NCBI GenBank assembly: GCA_039105265.1
Contig: JAPFFF010000002.1
Span: 7,998,001 to 8,062,000 of the forward strand
Direction of reading: 5' to 3'
Origin: Tritrichomonas musculus
Taxonomy: Eukaryota > Parabasalia > Tritrichomonadida > Tritrichomonadidae
Length of the DNA stretch: 64,000 bases
Below are positions 32,001-42,046 of the stretch, piece after piece (position 1 is the stretch's first letter; each line of letters starts with the position of its first letter). Position numbers and translations under genes: made by a program. The notes below the pieces were generated by a model that saw nothing but the letters and a program-made list of their open reading frames with translations, searched no databases and had not been told where the DNA came from.

Positions 32001-32869
32001 TTATTAGATTAAAATGAATTAACTTATGATTTAATTAAAAAGTTTGAATTGAATATTTAATTGTCCAATCATATTCAAAAAAACATTTATCGTTTTCAAT
32101 AAAAAGATATCATTTTAAATCTTTATTAAAAATTAAAAACTGAATATTTTTTTATTTTTTAAAGAATAATAAATAATAAAAATATATTTATATATTGATC
32201 AAATATTTATTTATTAAAAAAAGATTAAAAATAATATCACTTAAACTAAGAATAAGATATCATTTATTTTGAACATCAAATCAATTTCAATAAATTATTA
32301 AATTTTGATAAAATACATCAATTTTTTATTCAGAATTTACAATATATTTGATTGAATTTTTATTATAAATTCTATTAAAACAAATTTTATAAAATTCAAC
32401 AGTTTTTCGACAACATTGGCTTTATTTTTTAATTATTTAGAATCATAAGAGATATTCTAAATTATTTTTTTTAATATGAGACTATCCAGCAAATAAACTA
32501 AAAATATCATTAATAAAAAAATATCAGTTTTCATTTATCTTATTTCATATAAAATACCAAAAACTTTTTAAATTATATATCGTCATTTCAATTACTACTA
32601 CGCATTAATCCTGTTTTATTAAAGTTTTTTTTTGAATTTTTTGAAATGATAATCAAACCCCTGAGGAATCCTATCATTAATTGACTAGAAACTCTGATAA
32701 AGATACATATCATAAATGATATATATATATATATAATTATTTTCAATGATTAATCAAAATGATTTGTTATATATTGACCTCAAGAATAATTTATTGACAA
32801 CAATATAAATGCAAAGCATTTTACTTTCAGAAGAATATTTGAAACATTTTTAAAGAATAATTCCGAAAA
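32001..32869. other. AT-rich intergenic DNA, nothing recognised
   Basis: No coding frame or repeat was seen. It should include the promoter of the minus-strand gene ending at 32000. Confidence 0.5.
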
Positions 32870-32941
32870 GGGTGTTTAGCTCAGTGGTAGAGTAGTGTAC
32901 TTGCCCTACATTGGCCAGGAGTTCGAATCTCCTAACATCCA
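32870..32941 (+). tRNA. tRNA-Ala (anticodon UGC)
   Basis: A 72-nt tRNA. The acceptor GGGTGTT pairs with AACATCC and contains the G3-U70 wobble pair, the identity mark of alanine tRNAs. The discriminator is A. The D arm is GCTCAGTGGTAGAGT. The anticodon loop CTTGCCC gives UGC, reading GCA. The T arm has AGGAG, TTCGAAT and CTCCT. No intron is present. Confidence 0.92.
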
Positions 32942-32948
32942 TTTTTTT
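32942..32948 (+). terminator. RNA polymerase III terminator
   Basis: Seven T directly follow the tRNA-Ala discriminator base, with a second T run a few bases later. Confidence 0.7.
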
Positions 32949-33247
32949 GATTTTTTTTTTCACCAGCAAAAAAAGAAGATTATGAAGAAACTTGAATAAA
33001 CACTTTTCTTTATTATTTCGATAACAAATTTACTTTAATATATAAACAATAAAAGCAATAATGCAACATAATACAATTTATATATATTATTTCTGACAAA
33101 TCTAAAATAATTACAATAATTTGTGAATGGATTAAAATTCTCGAGATTAATATAAATTACGTAATGAGATGATTAATGGACCAACATCTCAAATCATTTT
33201 CATGATTGATTTGAATTTAATTCAGAATACAATCATCAATTAAAATT

Positions 33248-35800
33248 TTATTCTTTAGGAGCAATAATTCGGAATTGTGCCATCATATCATCTATTAACT
33301 TTTTGTATGGCTGCCTGACTTCAGGAAGGTCGAGAACAGAAACACGAGTTTTCTGATAAATTGCAAGAAATATTTGAACAAGCTCATAACGCGTGCTTCC
33401 AATAGATTCTTTAAACATTGTATAAAGAAGAGGAAGATATTTATCAGAACCTTCAAGAATAGAACTTGGACAATTCCAGATACAACGAGATAGACCACAA
33501 ATGACTCTTGATTCAACAAAATCATTTTGTAAGAAACTTAATAAAGAAGGATGCTGAAAATGAGTGACACAAATCTTTACAAACTCTTCTTCATAAGCAT
33601 TAACAATTCTCTGTGGTAATGATGCAATAAATAGAATAAAAGGCTGAAATAATTTTTGACATTTATCATGCGGAAAATTGATAAAGGCGGCTACAAGTTT
33701 TGGAATATCACATTTGGATGCTTTTGCCATTTCAGTATCGATTATTTGTTTCAATTCTCTTATGTCAGTGACATTGCTTAGATCAACAACACGATGACTT
33801 AAAACTTCTTCTCTTGAAGAAGTATGTAATTGTGCATTTCGTAAGAAGGGAATAATTTTCTTTTTAACCTCTGGAGTTTGACCTGCACCGAATCTTTGAA
33901 CAGATTTCATTTCTTTAACACAAATTAATGTGAAAAGCTCAGAAGCAGTGTTTTTATTTTCATTTGGATTTAAATTTGAACTGGATGAAGTAGGATTGCT
34001 TGAATTCAGTAATGATGGCTTTTTTAAAAGACGGGTTAACATATGAGAAACAATATTATATGGGAGAACGATATCATCACGAACTTCATAAGCTCTAAGT
34101 ATAAAAGTTTCATATGGAAGGGGATGAGTACACTTATCTGCAATTCGAAGAGATTGATCAATCAAGTATGTTGGATCAGATTCAAGAATTAATACGCTTA
34201 AAAATTGTTGAAATTGAGTTTCTGCGTGCCATTGTTTAGAAACCATTGTATTAAGTGCAAATTCAACAATTGATGATAAATGAGATCTCAAAACTTCGGG
34301 ATGATGAAGAATAATTTCAGATAAAATTGGAGGAATCAAAAAAGTTACTTTTTTATGCGGGGGGATTGCTGTTGTGAGAACACAATCAAGGATCTGAGAA
34401 GGCGATTCTTTAAAGCGAATACTCATTGCAAGCGATTCTTTCAATTTCTCAAGAAATGAAACTCGCTCTAACCAAGTTGCACTTGATAAATCTCTTGGTT
34501 TTACTGGAAGAGAGACACGTGGAGGAGGAATGATTTTTCCAAGTGGCTGATTGTTGTTTGAATCATAATAATTTTCTGTTTCTTCTATAGCTTGCCTTTC
34601 TAACCGCAAAAATTCATCATTTTCGTCATCATCGTTCATTATATAATTATTATTAATTTCTGTTTTTGACTGTCCATCTTTATCATAATCAATGTTATTT
34701 ATAATATCATTTTCGTTTTCATTTCCATAATACAGCTTATTTTTTCGGCGAGTTTTAATGTTGCTGTATGAATTTGCAGAACGTGATGCAGAGTTCGGTT
34801 GATCAATAATTGAATCTGTGCCACGAATAAGAGAACTATTAATTTGAGAATTATCAATTTGCGATTTTTTCTTTGATTTTTTTTCCTTGGCTATTATTGA
34901 AAAGCTAGAGTCATTGTTCATATCATTATAATCATACGGTTTACTTGAATGAACACTTGAATTATTTTGCTCTTTCATAATTTTACGACGAAGAGAAATA
35001 CCAGCATATGAACGTGGAGAACCATTTACAATTGAATTGGAATATTGGCTTTTTTTATCAGTTTTTTGAGAGTTACGCTCATCAGCAGCTTTTCTACGCA
35101 TTGCAGCTCTTTTTCGGGCAAGAGTTTCTGAATCTCTTTCTGCAATCGTAATTTGTTTAACATCTGTAGCTGCTAAAGTTGGATCAGTTAAATCATATCG
35201 AGATTCATCAACAAGCCTTTTAACCGCCTCGTAAGAAATTCTGGTACAATTTATTGCAGCTCTAACTAAAGCAGGATCAGCAGCATCAAGAACTTGCTTA
35301 GCAGCATTTCGTATTTGCGCCTTTGGATCATCAAGAAGCTTGACAATAGGCGATAGAGGTATTTTATTTGCGAATTCTGGTAAAATATCTAATATTTTTA
35401 AACGAATTTCAGTTGATCTTCCGTCAATTATAACTGCTTCAATATCTGGCCAAAAGACTTCTGAATCAGTGATTTCTAAAATTATTTTTAAACATTTGAT
35501 TGCAGATTCTGAAATTGTTTTGTTAACAGCTAGAAGGGACAATAAAATACTTGGAATTGCCACGTCAGGACAAGAAATTGCATTGTTATATTCTTCAAGA
35601 AGTTGTAATATTAAAGTGAAGGCATGCGAGCGTATTTTAAAATGTGTATGCGAAAGTAAAGGGACAAGAGAATGATATAATTTGTCAACAAAAGAATTCT
35701 GTAATTCATATTTTTCAGCTAAGTTTGCAGCTGTATTCATCGCACCAAGAACATCAAGAATAGTATTGCTATTTAAATTATCTAACAGTTCTTTCTCCAT
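33248..35800 (-). CDS. HEAT-repeat protein, CLASP/TOG-like
   Basis: 850 residues from ATG at 35800. Residues 1-200 are HEAT-type helix pairs (LLSHTHFKIRSHAFTLILQL, IVKLLDDPKAQIRNAAKQVL). A long basic, Ser- and Asn-rich linker (about 225-425) follows. A second helical array (about 440-850) opens with ATWLERVSFLEKLKESLAMS, like the start of a TOG domain. This layout resembles CLASP-family proteins, in which TOG arrays bind tubulin and the Ser/Arg-rich linker binds the microtubule lattice. I see no SxIP motif that I would trust. A generic HEAT scaffold remains possible. The word TTAAACGCCC lies 11 bp upstream of the start. The stop codon TAA overlaps TAAA, a trichomonad-type polyadenylation signal. 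Confidence 0.65.
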   Translation of the reverse strand: MEKELLDNLNSNTILDVLGAMNTAANLAEKYELQNSFVDKLYHSLVPLLSHTHFKIRSHAFTLILQLLEEYNNAISCPDVAIPSILLSLLAVNKTISESAIKCLKIILEITDSEVFWPDIEAVIIDGRSTEIRLKILDILPEFANKIPLSPIVKLLDDPKAQIRNAAKQVLDAADPALVRAAINCTRISYEAVKRLVDESRYDLTDPTLAATDVKQITIAERDSETLARKRAAMRRKAADERNSQKTDKKSQYSNSIVNGSPRSYAGISLRRKIMKEQNNSSVHSSKPYDYNDMNNDSSFSIIAKEKKSKKKSQIDNSQINSSLIRGTDSIIDQPNSASRSANSYSNIKTRRKNKLYYGNENENDIINNIDYDKDGQSKTEINNNYIMNDDDENDEFLRLERQAIEETENYYDSNNNQPLGKIIPPPRVSLPVKPRDLSSATWLERVSFLEKLKESLAMSIRFKESPSQILDCVLTTAIPPHKKVTFLIPPILSEIILHHPEVLRSHLSSIVEFALNTMVSKQWHAETQFQQFLSVLILESDPTYLIDQSLRIADKCTHPLPYETFILRAYEVRDDIVLPYNIVSHMLTRLLKKPSLLNSSNPTSSSSNLNPNENKNTASELFTLICVKEMKSVQRFGAGQTPEVKKKIIPFLRNAQLHTSSREEVLSHRVVDLSNVTDIRELKQIIDTEMAKASKCDIPKLVAAFINFPHDKCQKLFQPFILFIASLPQRIVNAYEEEFVKICVTHFQHPSLLSFLQNDFVESRVICGLSRCIWNCPSSILEGSDKYLPLLYTMFKESIGSTRYELVQIFLAIYQKTRVSVLDLPEVRQPYKKLIDDMMAQFRIIAPKE

Positions 35801-35810
35801 TTGATGTTTT

Positions 35811-35820
35811 GGGCGTTTAA
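35811..35820 (-). promoter_or_regulatory. Candidate promoter word TTAAACGCCC
   Basis: It lies just upstream of the CLASP-like start at 35800. The formin gene has TAAACGCCCCCC at a similar place. Function is inferred from recurrence only. Confidence 0.3.
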
Positions 35821-35875
35821 CTTTTTATTGATTTGTACGTTATTACATTATCAATATTAAAATTTAAATTCAATA

Positions 35876-36160
35876 GATCAAATTCAATGAGATTTCACAA
35901 ATTAAATATACATAAATATCGTTTTTAAAAATGAATTAAAATATAAGATTTATACAGATATATATTTAAAATAATTGAATAAAAATATTTTCATGAAATC
36001 TTATCGATTTTATTTTTTTACAGATAGAAATCACAAAAATAAATAAAACATTGAATCGTTGAGGTCAAATTTTATTATTTTTCACCAAAACTTTTTCCGA
36101 AAAATACTCTATTGAATCATATATTCTATGAGTTGGTTCAATATTGAATAATTTACATTT
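35876..36160. repeat. Diverged dispersed repeat, copy B
   Basis: Partner of 2961-3222 in the same orientation, sharing the AATTCAATGAGATTTC block and the later ATCGTT-AGG-CAAAT, AAACTTTTTC and TATGAGTT-TTCAATATTG blocks. It occupies the gap between the formin and CLASP-like genes. Confidence 0.45.
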
Positions 36161-36325
36161 TCTTTTTTGGGAGGACCTTAACACAAATTAGTGTGAAAAT
36201 AACATAAAAAAAAAGATATCTTAAGATTAATTTATACAACATTGAAATTTATTATACCAAATTTATACAAAATACTATTTTCTTCAAATAAACATTTTTG
36301 TACTTGATAATGTAAAATTATCTGA

Positions 36326-39300
36326 TTATTTGTTATTCTTTTTCAACATCATATCAAGATATCTTCTATTTATTTCATTAATATCAGGTTGCTTAGGCAT
36401 AGTAGGTTTACCACCATATTTTGAAGCAATCTTTTCAGCTTTCTCTGCTCTTTCTTTTTCAGCAACATAATTCTTTGCTTGGTGAAATGAGCTTAGGAAG
36501 GAAATAATATAATTAAGGAAGTCACTAAAGGAAGTAGAAGATTCTTCTCCAAAATAAGTAAGCAAATTAGAAAATTCTTCATGATATTTTGCAAGCAATT
36601 CGGAGCCTTCATTAATTTCTGGAAAGATAACCTCTTTCAGCTTTGCTGCAGCAAGCTTAAATTCATCACTTAAATTCATTGATGGGTCATTTTTGTCCGC
36701 TGTTATGTTGATAAAATCAATCTTACTTTTCAATGGAATCAATTGAGAGCTTATTGTTGTCAAATCAACACTAAGCGCATCTTTAATATTACCAAGTTCT
36801 TCATCAATATTCAATACTTCTGGATAGTGCTTTGATAAATGCTCTACAAGGTATACTAAAAATGTCTTTCCTTGTATTGCTGAATTCATATCTTTTAATT
36901 TAGGTAGAAATGATATTTTAAATCCATATGCAGCACCATAACTACTACCACCATTTATAATATTGCCAATTCTTAACGTAACAACCATGATTCTCTTTAA
37001 TGATTGAGAATTTTTAATTTGATGAATTGTATTTAATAATAGTTTTAAATTATCAATGCACTCTCCTACTTCTTCAGTGCCTTTAGTACTTAAATTAATA
37101 ATTTCTAGGCTATCTTTGTATACTTGATAAGGGAATTCTTTGATAAGTCTTATAAAATGATCAGCTTTAGAGAGCTGATTAACGTCTCCTTTGAATATAT
37201 TGAAGCTTTCAATTTCTTCTTGTCTTGGAATGATATCATATAACCTATCAAGTTGATCACTTGTGATTGAAAGATCGATTTTTCTGACTCGCTGAACAAT
37301 TTCTATAGGATCTATTTTGATTTTCACCAGGGCAATATCAAATATTCTCTTTCTTTCATCATTTAGAAGGGTCATAACAACATTTTCTTTTTTGACTTCT
37401 TTCTCATCCTTCTTAGGTGTTACTGCTGTTCGACCAGAATCACGGAAAAGCTTGAAAAGCTTGTCAGTGTTGAGCTGGACTTTTGTATCATCAATATTTC
37501 CCCATACTGATGATTTTGAATCTTTATCTGGTGTCTTTTCCCAGTGGAGTCTTCTCATCGGTCCAGGAGGTGGTAAATTAGGCTTCTTGCTGGTACTTCC
37601 ACCTGCTCCTGGTGGTGGAGGTGGCGGGGGAGGAGGAGGAGGCGGCGGTGGAGGAGGTGGAGCTCCATCTGATGGAGGAGGCTCATTTGGATGCTCTTCT
37701 TCTTTGCTTTCAGGGGGATTTTGCTTTTCTACTTCGTTATCATCAGGCTTGGAATCTTCACTAACAATTTGATATTCTTCTGATGAAGATGGTTGGATTG
37801 GTGGCGATACTAGCTCTTTTTCATTATTTTTTTCTTCTTCTTTATTTTCATTGATTTCATTATCAGGAATTAATTCTTCAACTTCATCTTCTTTAAGATC
37901 ATTTAAAATTTTTTCATATTGTTCACTTTTTTCATATGAAGCACTCAAACATTCAATAGCAAATTCATCAAATAAAGGTGACTTTGCCATGCATTTATAA
38001 TAAGAACTGAAGTTTGTTCTCAATTTTTCTGTCGCCGCATTAAGTAAGATTGTCAATGTTTGGCAGCTTTGAGCATCTAAAGGCGATTCTTTGGTATGGA
38101 AAATATCAATATGCTTAGTAATAAGAATAATAAATTTAAGAATGAAATTGGAAAAGAAATCATCGCCTGAAAAGAAACCGCTTTTCTTCTTCCATTCTCT
38201 ACTAAGTGGCAATCCAGGCTCTACATCACAGAGCAAGCTTAGATTAGATACAGAATTATTACCTGATGATTTAAATTGAGATAAAATTACTGGATCAATG
38301 TTCTTTGATTGAATGCAATTTACTAATAATGCAGAGCGCTGAAGAAGTTCAACCAGATGCATATTTGGACAGCATAACATTAGCAATCGGGCAATCCTCA
38401 TCACACTCAAAATATACTCCATTGATGCTTTTTTCTTTTCAACAACTTGATCAGCATCAAAAATTTGATCTTCATCACTTTTAATTTCATTACTGGTTTC
38501 TATTTTTGAATGTAGTACTTCTTCATTTTCATCTTTTTCTTTATCAATATTATTATTATTATCATTATCATTATTATTATCATTATCATTATTATTATCA
38601 TTATCATTATTATTATCATTATTATTATTATCTTCATGATTGATAATTTCTTCTGATTTTCTGGGGCCAAAGATACATGCCAATTCAAGGAAAAGACGAT
38701 GGAGCATTTCATAGCTGCTTGATTCTTGATCTTCATACTGGTCAGATGTCATTGATAAAATCATTGAATCAACTATTTTATCATCAATCAAAAAAGGCTC
38801 GGTTTTAATAGTAATTTTAGATTTTCTAATGAACATTTGAGTTAAGTGATCTCTCCGTTCTCTAATTTTTTGAACTTCATCAACAGAAAGCAAGCCATCA
38901 ACTAATTGTTCAGGCTTCCTAGGATCTGAAAGCGGTGTTCCAATTAATAACTTATAATCTTCATTAGATTTATTAATGAAATCAAGAATATGGCAAAGGG
39001 TTACATGCAAAATCGTCCATTTTTCACTCGAACTACTATTTAAAAGATTATTGACAACATTAATCATTTTTTTTATTGTTGATGGAAAATCAGAATAAAT
39101 TAATCGATGTCCAACATAACATTTAAGAGCTGGATCGTTATTAACAGTTGTTATAAGCGCAACAATAAAATCAAATAATGATTCGGAATAAATACTATCT
39201 TGGTCATATGTTAAAATTTTTAATAATCGAAAGAAATCAGAAATACCTCCGTTACTCTCCCTTTTTTCTATCATCTTGATTGCTATTGCATTTTTACCAA

Positions 39301-39958
39301 GTGATTGTATTGATATAATCATACTGTGGAGAATCTTGAGACAATACATATCAAAAATAATATCAATCGAGTTAAATATGTTCAAAATTAGTGAAAAAAT
39401 GTCAGAAGATAACCACTTTGAATTATTTCTGTATATATTATCTGTATAAGGCGTTTCTTCAATAAAAAACCATAAAATTTGAAGTAATTCACTAACAATA
39501 ACATAATCTGGATCGCGAAAAGTAATAAATGACTTTCGATGCTTATTTAGTGTTGTTTGCAAAAAATTAAAAATAGAATTATGGCCTTCTGCCTTGATAA
39601 ATCGTTCTGTCCATGAATATGGTGCCTCTTTTAAACACTTTAAAATTAATTTTGGAAAATTGCGGTAAATATTATCATCAAATGTATTGACAACTGATTC
39701 AGGTGAAGGATAATTTGGGTAATATTCTCTGCGATTATTTATGTATTTATCTGGTTTGAGATTAGTGCTTTCTTCTCTGGCATCTTCTAAATAGAGATTA
39801 AATAACTCACTTATCTGATCATTAGTGGGCCTCTTTAAATTACTATCGTGCTCAAAATGAAATTCTTCTAATCCTTTATAATCTTCTTTTTGAGAATCAA
39901 CAAAGTTGTTATAATTTCGTGGACCATTTCTTGTAAATCGGGATTTTAGCCAATTCAT
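36326..39958 (-). CDS. Formin (FH1-FH2 actin nucleator)
   Basis: 1210 residues. The frame extends to 39982 only through a TTG, so I take ATG at 39958, directly after TTCATT, an initiator-like word. Residues about 1-430 are helical and fit the GTPase-binding/FH3 (diaphanous inhibitory) region. An Asp/Asn stretch follows at about 440-475. FH1 is a run of about 17 Pro near residue 770. The FH2 domain runs from MRRLHWEK (about 805) to about 1190, with the conserved GNIINGGSSYGAAYGFKISF motif. Formins nucleate and processively elongate unbranched actin filaments, using profilin-actin delivered by FH1. No clear C-terminal autoinhibitory motif is visible; the tail is basic (DMMLKKNNK). Trichomonads use actin for the amoeboid change on contact with host cells. 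Confidence 0.93.
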   Translation of the reverse strand: MNWLKSRFTRNGPRNYNNFVDSQKEDYKGLEEFHFEHDSNLKRPTNDQISELFNLYLEDAREESTNLKPDKYINNRREYYPNYPSPESVVNTFDDNIYRNFPKLILKCLKEAPYSWTERFIKAEGHNSIFNFLQTTLNKHRKSFITFRDPDYVIVSELLQILWFFIEETPYTDNIYRNNSKWLSSDIFSLILNIFNSIDIIFDMYCLKILHSMIISIQSLGKNAIAIKMIEKRESNGGISDFFRLLKILTYDQDSIYSESLFDFIVALITTVNNDPALKCYVGHRLIYSDFPSTIKKMINVVNNLLNSSSSEKWTILHVTLCHILDFINKSNEDYKLLIGTPLSDPRKPEQLVDGLLSVDEVQKIRERRDHLTQMFIRKSKITIKTEPFLIDDKIVDSMILSMTSDQYEDQESSSYEMLHRLFLELACIFGPRKSEEIINHEDNNNNDNNNDNDNNNDNDNNNDNDNNNNIDKEKDENEEVLHSKIETSNEIKSDEDQIFDADQVVEKKKASMEYILSVMRIARLLMLCCPNMHLVELLQRSALLVNCIQSKNIDPVILSQFKSSGNNSVSNLSLLCDVEPGLPLSREWKKKSGFFSGDDFFSNFILKFIILITKHIDIFHTKESPLDAQSCQTLTILLNAATEKLRTNFSSYYKCMAKSPLFDEFAIECLSASYEKSEQYEKILNDLKEDEVEELIPDNEINENKEEEKNNEKELVSPPIQPSSSEEYQIVSEDSKPDDNEVEKQNPPESKEEEHPNEPPPSDGAPPPPPPPPPPPPPPPPPGAGGSTSKKPNLPPPGPMRRLHWEKTPDKDSKSSVWGNIDDTKVQLNTDKLFKLFRDSGRTAVTPKKDEKEVKKENVVMTLLNDERKRIFDIALVKIKIDPIEIVQRVRKIDLSITSDQLDRLYDIIPRQEEIESFNIFKGDVNQLSKADHFIRLIKEFPYQVYKDSLEIINLSTKGTEEVGECIDNLKLLLNTIHQIKNSQSLKRIMVVTLRIGNIINGGSSYGAAYGFKISFLPKLKDMNSAIQGKTFLVYLVEHLSKHYPEVLNIDEELGNIKDALSVDLTTISSQLIPLKSKIDFINITADKNDPSMNLSDEFKLAAAKLKEVIFPEINEGSELLAKYHEEFSNLLTYFGEESSTSFSDFLNYIISFLSSFHQAKNYVAEKERAEKAEKIASKYGGKPTMPKQPDINEINRRYLDMMLKKNNK

Positions 39959-39991
39959 AATGAATTTAAAATCTTTTGGCAAAATTTTTAA

Positions 39992-40003
39992 GGGGGGCGT
40001 TTA
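39992..40003 (-). promoter_or_regulatory. Candidate promoter word TAAACGCCCCCC
   Basis: It lies about 35 bp upstream of the formin ATG. The C-run stands out in AT-rich DNA and resembles the word before the CLASP-like gene. Confidence 0.3.
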
Positions 40004-40991
40004 TTTTCAGTTTTCACCATCACCAATGATCATAAATCTTATTTAGACAAAATATATGTAATAATTATTTTTATATATTCTAAATAATAGCACAAAATAT
40101 TAACATTTTATTATAATGATGAGATAAAAATATTTTTTATATTTAATTGAATTTTTGAAAATATTTATTGAAATATTTTCAAAGAAATCATTGAATTTTT
40201 TAAATGAAAAAATCTGAATAAATTTAGGTTTTAAAATTTAATTGAAATTCAGTTAAAAAATAATTATTTGTAAATTTTATTCCAAAATTCTTTCTAAAAT
40301 TATCATTTTGCATATCATTAAAAGATATAATAATAATTTTTTGATTTTTTTGGTTAACTAATATTATGTAATGATTTTGCAAAATGTCAGTTTTCATTAA
40401 TCAAAAAAGTTTAATTAAAATAAATATGTGATTATAAAAGCAATTTTTAAATATATATGTTCATTTTTATATAAAAAAACCAAAAATTAGCATTTTTATT
40501 GTGTCTTGTTATTTTTTGCATAATTCCACAACTTTAAAAAAAGATATAAAGGAAAGCTCAACATTAATTTTTTTGGATATATATGTTTTTCATTTTGATA
40601 TACTTTTTAAATAAATTGATCAAAAACTCGATTACTACATAGCTTTTTAATGATATCGCAATTATATAGAAAAACGATGCTTTTTTAAAATTGCATGTAG
40701 TCTTTCAATATTGTAAAATGAGATCCAAAACTTTGATGATATGTTATTCATGTAAATATGAATAAAGTAATGTTGAGATATTAAATTTCAAAGTTTACTA
40801 AGGCATTTTCCAAAAATATATTTCCATTTTTCTCAAGGCCGTTATAAATTCAACATAAAACAAAATTATGCTCACTTTTGTTATAATTTTTATTATATAT
40901 TTTTCTTTATAAAATAATATAAAAAAGAATCAATCAAGCAAAACAAAATAATAAAATTGAATGAAGGAGTGCAATTTATTTCAGACAAAAA
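40004..40991. other. AT-rich intergenic DNA, nothing recognised
   Basis: Host DNA between the formin promoter and the Polinton. No gene, RNA or repeat is supported. Confidence 0.5.
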
Positions 40992-40996
40992 GACGT
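40992..40996. repeat. Target site duplication of the Polinton, left
   Basis: GACGT is repeated at 63402-63406, directly outside the two inverted ends. Polintons usually make 5-6 bp duplications. Confidence 0.85.
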
Positions 40997-41011
40997 AGTA
41001 GTTAGGTTAAG

Positions 41012-41042
41012 GGGGGCTACAGGGACAAGCCCTTTCGCCCCC
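41012..41042. other. Nested stem-loop at the Polinton terminus
   Basis: GGGGGC (41012-41017) pairs with GCCCCC (41037-41042), and inside it AGGG pairs with CCCT around a 5-nt loop. The mirrored copy lies 15 bp inside the right end. Such a tip could be a protein-binding site for integrase or for the primer protein. Confidence 0.6.
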
Positions 41043-41278
41043 ACTTACCGGTTTTGAAGGTCGTCTGAGACCCTCCTAACAGCCCTCCAGAGGCCCATTA
41101 CGAGCATCCCAACGAGTCCCAGATCCGGAACCTCCCGAGAAGCTCAAAATCATGCAAAAAACGACAGTTACGGACCTCTACACGAGTTTTCCCACCCACG
41201 GTCATCTCCACTGCTCCAACAGCTTATCGGGAACAATAGGGATTTCGTTATAGAGACATCTTTTTAGCCTCACCTCAA

Positions 41279-41608
41279 ATGAGTACCCGCTACTACATTC
41301 ACCATGACGACTTCAACCTTTCAGCGAGTGTTCAGATGACGGATCAGTACCCGAGTGACATCAAACGAATTTGGTCTACTTGCGGCGGCTCGCATATGTT
41401 CCGTAAACGATTCTACTTCTTCAGCGAAAGCTACGGAAAGGTATATAAGCTCGGAAGTGACCCTATGAGCTATCATGAACGGAATGGTAGTCATGTGTAC
41501 TGCTTAGTCGATGACATGAACAAACGCTGTTGCTTCTGCGTCAACGACTACTTGATTAAGTGTACGTCGGATATGCCCAAGATCGAGTTACCTAAGAAGT
41601 ATCGCTAA
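41279..41608 (+). CDS. Small Cys-containing protein in the Polinton terminal repeat (copy 1)
   Basis: 109 residues, beginning MSTRYYIHHDDFNLSASV, with ATG in a CTCAAATG context. It has six Cys (residues about 35, 74, 84, 85, 87 and 95) and two short stretches, RKRFYFFSESYGKVYKLG and HVYCLVDDMNKRCCFCVNDY. These suggest a small beta-rich fold, perhaps metal-binding. No known domain is recognised. The gene lies wholly inside the inverted repeat, so an identical copy exists at 62790-63119. Terminal, duplicated genes often act early or against host defence in DNA viruses; this is an analogy only. Confidence 0.7.
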   Translation: MSTRYYIHHDDFNLSASVQMTDQYPSDIKRIWSTCGGSHMFRKRFYFFSESYGKVYKLGSDPMSYHERNGSHVYCLVDDMNKRCCFCVNDYLIKCTSDMPKIELPKKYR

Positions 41609-41747
41609 ACGATCTTCATTTTTGGTCTCGGAAGTGGAGTTCTTGGCGTGAGTATCGTCCCCGGATTATCACTTACGATACCTCCGACACTGAAATGCCT
41701 CAAACGATTTCTCTATCGATTTTTTATCCCGTAGTCATACACATAAG

Positions 41748-41981
41748 ATGAACGCCTGTGAAGATGTATTCGAAGCTATCGACATCTCTGAAGTTCATTC
41801 AGTCAACGACATCATCGAATTCATCGAAGACTACTTCGGTGATGAGATAGAGCTCGATGTTGAGGTTGAAAACGAATCCGATTTCGACAGACTCTTAAAC
41901 GTAGCCTACGACGACGACATCGGCATGGACAGAAAGATTGAAGTCATCAAGACCATTATCGGATTGGTGTTGGATGACTAA
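41748..41981 (+). CDS. Small acidic protein in the Polinton terminal repeat (copy 1)
   Basis: 77 residues, strongly acidic (DYFGDEIELDVEVENESDFD), with few basic residues apart from DRKIEVIK near the end. It is predicted helical with no membrane segment. ATG follows CACATAAG. The high negative charge suggests a DNA mimic or a binder of basic proteins, but that is a guess. The identical copy is at 62417-62650. The CATTTTTGG that ends the inverted repeat lies 10 bp after its stop codon. Confidence 0.7.
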   Translation: MNACEDVFEAIDISEVHSVNDIIEFIEDYFGDEIELDVEVENESDFDRLLNVAYDDDIGMDRKIEVIKTIIGLVLDD

Positions 41982-42046
41982 ATCGGATCTTCATTTTTGG
42001 TGTCCGTCCCCGGGATTATCGAAGTCCACTGTTTTGCTTCTCCTAA

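Larger units (their letters stand above)
40997..42000 (+). repeat. Polinton terminal inverted repeat, left (1004 bp)
   Basis: It mirrors 62398-63401. The match ends at CATTTTTGG on both sides, after which the sequences differ. It contains two complete small genes. The tip folds into a G/C-rich stem-loop (41012-41042). Confidence 0.93.

Noticed and set aside
37317-37772. 151-codon plus-strand frame with a poly-Gly run
   Set aside because: Antisense of the formin's poly-Pro FH1 region.
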